DNA of 64,000 bases from Tigriopus japonicus. Taxonomy: Eukaryota > Arthropoda > Copepoda > Harpacticoida > Harpacticidae. A program made the position numbers and the translations under genes. The stretch lies in the NCBI GenBank assembly GCA_010645155.1, contig JAAGOF010000064.1:455341-519340 (forward strand). Reading direction: 5' to 3'. Of the stretch, positions 58,301 to 64,000 are shown one piece after another. The notes under the pieces were generated by a model that saw nothing but the letters and a program-made list of their open reading frames with translations, ran no database searches and was not told the DNA's origin. Position 1 is the first letter of the stretch; every line of letters begins with the position of its first letter.

Positions 58301-59518
58301 GAAGATGTAGCTCCTTGGACGATTTTTAGACCCCTTTCAAAAGCCTGCATTTACGTTGAAGCCCTTTTGAACGACGCAAGATCTTTTCCCCTCATCAATT
58401 CCCACCTCTTTTCATTGGTATTGGCCCCCAGAACGTAAATTTGATGTCTTTTCCTATTGAAAATATTCGTCCCTCTTTCGCACGTCTTTCTCCTGAAACG
58501 ATGGTGTTTGCTCCAATCGATCTAATAGTGTCCCCAATGAAATCTCAATTCGTTCATATTTTTTGAAGTCTCAAAAACCACACGCGAGCTCTTACTCGCA
58601 TGGAACAAGGAGAACCCTGTGGACCTGAGCTCGGATCTCAAAATGCCCCAATTCACAATGGAACAGGTCGTCACGGACCATTGTGAGGAACTGTCTCTAA
58701 TAGGTATGCAGATTTGGCCATGTCGCTCGTGGTCACAAAGAAAGATGAGCAACCTCCTCCTCCTCCTCTTTCTACTCATCGTTCTCCACATCGTTCTTCT
58801 TCTTCTTCATTCTTGTTTTCGTGTGTAGGAAATTACAGTTGTCTCGTTGCCAAGTTCCACCTTTCTCGCTCGGTTGGATTTCATATGGTCCAGTCGTACA
58901 TACCCACCATTCTGATTGTGGTCATATCTTGGGTCTCTTTTTGGATGGACGTGGATGCAGTACCTGGTCGGACCACTTTAGGAGTCACCACACTTCTTAC
59001 GGTGTCCAGCAAATCAGCGGGCAAGTTCTAATTAAGAAAGGACCTCTCTCATTAACTGGGTCCCCCGCCATAAAATGATATCTTATTGTCCTCTAGGCCT
59101 TAACGCCGAAACTCCCCAAGTCTCATACGTAAAGGTAAGCTCATAAATGAGATCAAAAGAGACCAATAAATGATGATACGTGTACTTATGGTGCGTATCC
59201 ACTCTTTGATTTGCCTAAAAGGCCATCGACGTGTGGATGGGTGCATGTACGGCCTTCATATTTGCCGCTCTCATTGAGTTTACCGTGGTGAACTACATGT
59301 GGAGGAGACAGAAATTGGGTTTCACGATGGAGCAAGCTGCAGCTGCGGCTGAAGCCGCAGCTGCGGGAGCCAGAGCCTCATCTGGAGGTCAATTTGGTCA
59401 TAGAGGAATGGCTTTTACTCTGGACAATTCGGTCTTTACCAACTCGAATGAGGACGAAAATGAGGATGACGAAGTAGACGAGACCCCAATGCTTGGCGAG
59501 GACATGGAACTCAAGCGG
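55381..59518 (+). CDS. Anion-type Cys-loop ligand-gated channel subunit, 3' end beyond or missing (ten exons)
   Basis: Exons are 55,381-55,526, 55,585-55,665, 55,751-55,839, 55,936-56,003, 57,576-57,799, 57,899-57,981, 58,569-58,703, 58,829-59,020, 59,097-59,134 and 59,222-59,518. They join in phase to 451 codons. A signal-like N-terminus (MTNLLLQLCIWSTCVSELL) precedes the extracellular domain (LLRAYDRRATPTNKIG; EVGCELFIRSFGSISEKTM; LYLRQHWEDPRL). The Cys-loop is C210-x13-C224. A second pair, C269 and C280, is as in GlyR, GluCl and HisCl receptors. TM1-TM3 run from about 296 to 377, with PGR (321-323) before TM2 where PAR is usual, indicating anion selectivity. The intracellular loop is Ala- and Glu/Asp-rich. 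After a good donor (cgg|gtaaga) no TM4 exon was found. Expected role: a chloride channel opened by a small transmitter. Confidence 0.9.
56004..57575 (+). other. Intron 4 of the channel gene
   Basis: The largest intron in the gene (1,572 bp; donor atg|gtaagg, acceptor cgttctag). It contains AT-rich sequence and one coding-like minus-strand segment (57,223-57,444). No mobile element was recognised. Confidence 0.7.
57223..57444 (-). CDS. Unidentified minus-strand coding-like ORF inside the channel gene intron
   Basis: It starts with ATG and gives 73 residues: DCGSYLYLFSPRIVFETIHF, then a YALIDIGEIFRFGRLDYWV tract and a GCKAGRVLDF end. Base composition is higher in GC than the adjacent intron and residue usage is protein-like. 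No family is recognised. It may be one exon of a nested gene, a retrocopy fragment, or chance. Confidence 0.25.
   Translation of the reverse strand: MDCGSYLYLFSPRIVFETIHFTSRGDSLNTYALIDIGEIFRFGRLDYWVRTNIEAQGAVMMNNGCKAGRVLDF
59020..59096 (+). other. GC-AG intron within the channel gene
   Basis: The exon end ...aaatcagcgg is followed by gcaagt rather than gtaagt. Splicing there to ctctag|gcctta restores the conserved SAG-LNAETPQVSYVK segment between TM2 and TM3 in frame, and no GT donor does so. The intron itself is 59,021-59,096. Confidence 0.75.
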
Positions 59519-61029
59519 GTAAGAGAAATCGAATACGATGGATGGTAGGATTTTGAGTGCTCCGTGGTTCGTTCACTCATGGTGTGAGCATTGTTGCACC
59601 ATTGAGTGAGTGGGTAGATCCATTGTTTCGCAAACAAAAGAGTGTGAAAATTACCTCAATGTGAGAAAAAGAGACTGGATTTTCGAACCCTAGGGAGATA
59701 ATGGGATATTACTTGAGAAAGTGGGATATTGCTGTTACTGCGCTTATAAAATTAGTTTTGATAAGCTGCAAGTTGTTTTTCGTTCTTCTGAGCCATGTGT
59801 CAAATCGTGTTCATGAGAAAGTCCGATTAAGTCGAGTCAATAAATAGAGTAGAAGGGACGGGTTATTAACAAAATAACCGTTGAGTTCAATTACTACTAC
59901 TTTCCACAACGTGTAATGGAAAACTAGTGGTCTTCCTTTGGAGACGGAGAGACACCATTGGAGATTAAAAGCTTCAAAGTAATTTGGGAAAGAAAAAGCT
60001 AGCGGAAGATACGTCTCAAGCCTTGACCCTATGAAAACCCATTAAATTTATTATCCATGACAAATGCTTTTCGGTACCATAGCCTCGTACCTACAACTCA
60101 CTATTTCGGGTTTGATATCACAATGAAACCGAAACTCTCCTGGATACTTGGTATATTTTTCAACTTTGACCTTATCTTGATGTGTTCAGATATATTTATT
60201 AATAAAAGGGACAAAATCATTTTTTCTTAAAGATTTCAAAGTTTGCCAAAACAAGCTATTTTCAAAACACGAAACTTACTGCTCAAATAACAAGTTAATT
60301 TTGAACAACTTTGCGTGCAGAAAATCGAGTTCTTTTTTCATTAAATGGGAACATACTACATATGCCTAACAAACTCATTCAACAAAGACACCATAGAGGA
60401 TTTTATAGAGAACCAACATTCTTGTCCCTTAGAGGGCTGTCGCATAATTCAGCACGACCTGAACACATCCTGCTTGGGTGTCTTCTAGAGAAAGCCTAAG
60501 TAAAGTTGAGCTCCAATCCAAAAAAAGTGACACAGCGCCATCTTGAGGTAAACAGTTGTGTCGTAGCTGAGCTCCAAAAGACTGGAGAAAAATATGAAGA
60601 AAAATCAACTTTAAGATAGAAGCCGCAATTTTGGCGACAAGTTCAAGTTCAGGATGGCTCTGAAATCAAGAAATGTTGCCCCTGTTCTGCCTCCATCTAA
60701 CGGCGATTTTCGTAATCTTCACCTAAACTTCTTAATTGTCTTCTTACCTCGGTACCTTTCTTGAGAAAGGCTGAGAGACATGGACTTATTACGCGTTCAT
60801 CCACTTTCGAAGTTTGGATTAGGGAGACCTGACTTCAAGTCATGAAAAGAAGCTTTTCAACTTATCATGATTGATTTAGGTTTTGAGTAATGAAATCGTC
60901 TCGGCTTTCTGATTTTGGTTGAAGAAGCCAATGCATTACTTTTGACATACTCGAGGGTCTTTCTGCTATTTAGAGGCAAAATATACGATACACATAAACA
61001 ACTTGCACCATTGAAAGGATGAGCCGTTT
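59519..61029. other. Downstream of the last recognised channel exon; no gene seen
   Basis: If the donor at 59,519 is not used, translation would continue 9 residues to a stop at 59,546-59,548. No TM4-like exon was recognised on the plus strand here. Otherwise AT-rich spacer. Confidence 0.45.
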
Positions 61030-61340
61030 ATTTTATGTTAATGGAAGCATCTGACGAACAATGTAGATTATTGGCTTAAGTTTGATTAACTACTGTATTA
61101 AGATTACTATGTCTAAAAGAAGGCTATAACAAATTTAAAAACATTAAGGTAGGGATTTGTCAGGATGAAAATACTCTATGAGTGACTTTTGAAGTCCAAT
61201 GGCAAGTTTTTTCTACTTTTTCGACATTTATTTGCACTTTAAACCTTTTACTGCTTTTGATTTTGCACTTTTTGGCACATTTCCCCGACTTTTGGTAACT
61301 AAAAGGCTAAATCTTTTTGCACTTTTTGCCCGTCCATATG
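61030..61340. mobile_element. Right part of the hAT-like element family first seen at 6,633
   Basis: Internal sequence (aatgtagattattggcttaa, aggctataacaa) matches 6,990-7,045. The right terminus gcactttttgcccgtcc (61,318-61,336) is the inverted repeat of the left terminus at 6,633 (gacgggcaaatagtg). Repeated tttgcactttt words lie just inside. The two truncated copies together show both ends of one family. Confidence 0.55.
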
Positions 61341-61800
61341 AACGTATGTCTGAGCAAAATGAAGCATAAGAAGATTATAGTGGAAACTTGTGGAACACTT
61401 GACTTGACATCATACACGTCACTAAAAGCGTCACTAAAAGCTCCTTCAACCTTGACCATTTACTTCCTTTCACTCATGAAACGATTCACCCAATTTAGGA
61501 CCTTACCCTGAATGCAAAAAAACTCTTTGAGTTGATTGAGCAAAAGACGATGATCTATTTTATCAAAAGCCGTGTCAAAGTCAAGATAGAGTACATCAAC
61601 TGATTCTTGACTTTAAAGTACTCCAATGATTTTCTCTTTATGGTCAACAACTGGGTGACTCACAGGCCGGATATACGGAAATTTTTGTTGGATGAGTTAC
61701 AGCTGTTGAAGAGCCAAGGTTGCAGGTGAAAACTTGATATTTCCGAAGATTATTACTTTAGTTGTGCCCAAACAAACAACAAGTGACCATGACTTCAACC
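61341..61800. other. Spacer
   Basis: No gene is supported. 61,510-61,600 reads on the minus strand like a decayed RT motif A region (a DKID-rich stretch around VDVLYLDFDTAFDKID), suggesting another LINE scrap. Confidence 0.4.
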
Positions 61801-62343
61801 TAGGGATGGGTGACAGCGGCAATTTTGCCCTCGACTCCGACACCGACACCGCAAGATTGACACCCACGCCGACACCGGCACCTGTGTTGAAGTTGCCCAT
61901 CAACGTCGTGGTGTCGACACTGACACAGATAGCGTGTTCCTTATAATTAAGTCAAACAAAATGTGCCCTTTTGGACTGTAATATGGAGCACCAGTTTTGG
62001 CAGACCTACGCATTCTAAAGACATTTAAGTCCATGTTAGTGCAACATAATTTGGAGAGAGGGAAAATAAGATTACATTTTACAATACCCTAGCTGGGTGT
62101 GTGATTTTCTTGCATTGCGTTTATGTTTATGATGGAACCAAAAATGATGATATTGGATTTTGTTTAGTCCTTCACATTTGCAATCAAAATTGGGATCAAG
62201 TTTTTGGGCGGGCAGTACGTGTTTCAAAAACTCTTGAAGCCTTATACGTCGACACCAGAGACCTGGTATTGATGCCGACACCGAAAGCCCAAAAAGTTGG
62301 TGTCAACACCATGGCACCGACACCGGCTTCTCGCCCACCCCTA
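61801..62343. mobile_element. Non-autonomous hAT-like element (element E)
   Basis: It starts tagggatgggtga and ends tcgcccacccccta-like (tcgcccacccccta minus one C), imperfect inverted repeats of 13 bp. The flanks are a perfect 8-bp duplication CTTCAACC (61,793-61,800 and 62,344-62,351). Both ends carry several copies of ccgacacc in the same orientation. It has no transposase. Confidence 0.85.
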
Positions 62344-62351
62344 CTTCAACC

Positions 62352-62610
62352 CTACAAACGAAACGAACTTGTTTGGACACAACTCCATGGAAAACGTCCC
62401 AGCCAAAGGTCAGCTGGGGCCTGAAAATTGTCCAACAAAATGATAGGCCTGTCTGCCCCAGCGTCTCCTCTCTGCCAACTCTGTGGGGTGACTACTAAAA
62501 TGAGCTCGAAACCAGTGTTGCCTAGAAGGAGTTATATCATGGACTTCCAAGTAATCTCCAAGCTTGAACTTCATGATCTTCTCAAAAACTTCAAAACTCT
62601 GTACAATGAG
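62352..62610. other. Spacer between two hAT-like elements
   Basis: No gene recognised. It ends with the ACAATGAG target site of element F. Confidence 0.4.
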
Positions 62611-63076
62611 TAGGGGCGCAGATTTCAGGCAAATAAGATTTCATGCCCAAGGCTTGCTTTAAAGTTTATTTGCCATTTTTCATTTTATTTGCCATTTTTG
62701 TGCAAATAATCACAAAATTTGTCGGTTTTTGGGCAAATCAATGCTAAAATTGTTTTTTGAGGGGAAAAAATAGGAAAAACAATTTTTTGCCCAAAATGTT
62801 TTGTTTTAGGGATATATTGATTATTTAATAGAATAAAACTATTTTCTCTTAAATGTTCATACACTTACGTTTCAATTTATTGTTGGTGAAACATTATGCT
62901 CATTTTCCGAATGTAGTGGCCAGTTTTGCTATATTTGGGTAAATTTTCGGGTCTATGTGCCATTTTATTTGCTATTTCTTGTTTTATATGCCATTTTAAT
63001 TGTCATTTTGGACGCGTTTTTTGCCACTTTTTGGGCCTAAAAGGCATGTTTTATTTGCCAGAAATCTGCGCCACTA
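62611..63076. mobile_element. Non-autonomous hAT-like element (element F), 466 bp
   Basis: The ends taggggcgcagatttc and gaaatctgcgccacta are inverted repeats with one mismatch. There is a perfect 8-bp duplication ACAATGAG at 62,603-62,610 and 63,077-63,084. Both subterminal zones contain several copies of ttatttgccatttt in the same orientation (62,665-62,700; 62,955-63,060). No protein. Confidence 0.88.
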
Positions 63077-63454
63077 ACAATGAGAATTTAGTAACTTGGA
63101 CGAAGTTGCAAGAAAAAGATTACTTATTCCTTGTTTATTCAATTTGTTCATAGTTTATATTACAAGATACCCACGCTTACATCGATACTCTCTCGTTGAT
63201 CGTGGATTGGGAAGCTACCGACGAGCATTTTGATTTCCAGTACGATCAAATCAATTGCCTTCTTCTGTACAGTAAATTCAATTATTGACTACATCTTATT
63301 GTATTTTACGAGTACTATGTTACTTAATCTCATTTTTTGGAAATCTGATATTTTTTCGTTATATTATCTTTACCATAACATATTCTCTTTATACACATTT
63401 GGGAGTGCTCGGGTTGTCCGATACAATAAAAATGAGACTTTTCAGGTTGACTAA

Positions 63455-63880
63455 TATTTCAATTTTCAGCTTGATCAAATGATGCCTTTTCAAACTAACG
63501 GACCGAAGAGAGCATAAAATAAATGTGCTCGACTTCTTGTGGTAAAACAATACCACAAGAGGCTATCTCTTTCACTTTCAGTAGGATTAGTACTAGGCTT
63601 CGAAAGAGCATCCCTTTTGAGTGTGTCTGTGACGTATGATTGAGCTTAGCGCAGCACGATCGGTCTCAAAAAAGGTTCACAACTAACGACTACAGTTATT
63701 TTAGAGCTTAAATTTGAAATACTTTACTTACCAAACAAGAGCAAAGTCTCATTGGTAGAAGAAAGCAATTGATTAGATTCCATGAGCTTCCTTAGATCCT
63801 ACTGGAAATCACAATTCTCATCACTGGCCTCCCACTCCAGGAACTCAGTGCCTCTTGCCTGAGGCAACCTGACATTTGTC
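63455..63880. repeat. Copy of the large palindromic foldback family
   Basis: 63,455-63,570 matches the inner left part and centre (attttcagcttgatcaaatg, ccttttcaaact, cttgtggtaaaacaataccacaag). 63,797-63,870 matches the outer right part (tactggaaatcacaattctcat, ggcctcccactcca, cagtgcctcttgc). The arms are more decayed than in the 9.3-kb copy. Confidence 0.6.
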
Positions 63881-64000
63881 TTTTAACTATATCCATCTGA
63901 AGCAGGGTCCCTGAAGAGATGCATTATGCTGATACAGTTTCATATTAGTTTACAAATAGATCCTTAAGCGAGAGCAACTCATGCACTCTTTTGGACACTT
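63881..64000. other. Window edge, no feature
   Basis: Nothing recognised in the last 120 bases. Confidence 0.4.

Overview
This is a nuclear genomic window from an animal, most likely an arthropod and plausibly a small crustacean such as a copepod. The evidence is the style of the spliced genes (GT-AG and GC-AG introns, metazoan domain architectures), AT-rich spacers, and a heavy load of animal transposons: Ty3/gypsy, Jockey/CR1-like LINEs, tRNA-derived SINEs, DD37D mariner and hAT-like elements. The species cannot be fixed from sequence alone. Two assembly gaps are present (12,737-12,817 and 35,283-36,228).

Layout: 1-18,500 is almost entirely nested mobile DNA. A broken gypsy pol is split by a hAT-like insertion. 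LINE pieces follow, then several foldback elements, a hAT-like element containing a large palindrome, a SINE inside an inverted repeat, a LINE interrupted by an intact DD37D mariner, and a 1.8 kb hAT-like element sitting in a dispersed repeat. 18,500-22,280 is spacer. 22,282-27,308 (minus) is a two-exon BAR-PH-RhoGAP gene of the GRAF/oligophrenin family. 27,309-40,900 is upstream DNA and spacer with another hAT-like element, LINE ruins and a cluster of short hAT-like/foldback copies. 41,160-42,347 (minus) is a protein with two dsRNA-binding domains. 46,475-49,366 (plus) is a five-exon POLDIP3/SKAR-like RNA-binding protein. 55,381-59,518 (plus) is a ten-exon anion-type Cys-loop receptor subunit lacking its fourth membrane segment in this window. 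The right end is spacer with two more hAT-like elements and a foldback.

The genes are unrelated cellular genes (membrane remodelling/Rho signalling, dsRNA binding, mRNA export/translation, neurotransmission), not a pathway cluster. The most interesting content is the repeat ecology. At least seven non-autonomous hAT-like elements have 8-bp target duplications, and most carry private short repeats near the ends running mainly in the same orientation. A SINE shares its 3' tail with a resident LINE family. A hairpin element occurs in two copies whose arms differ between copies yet stay complementary within each copy.
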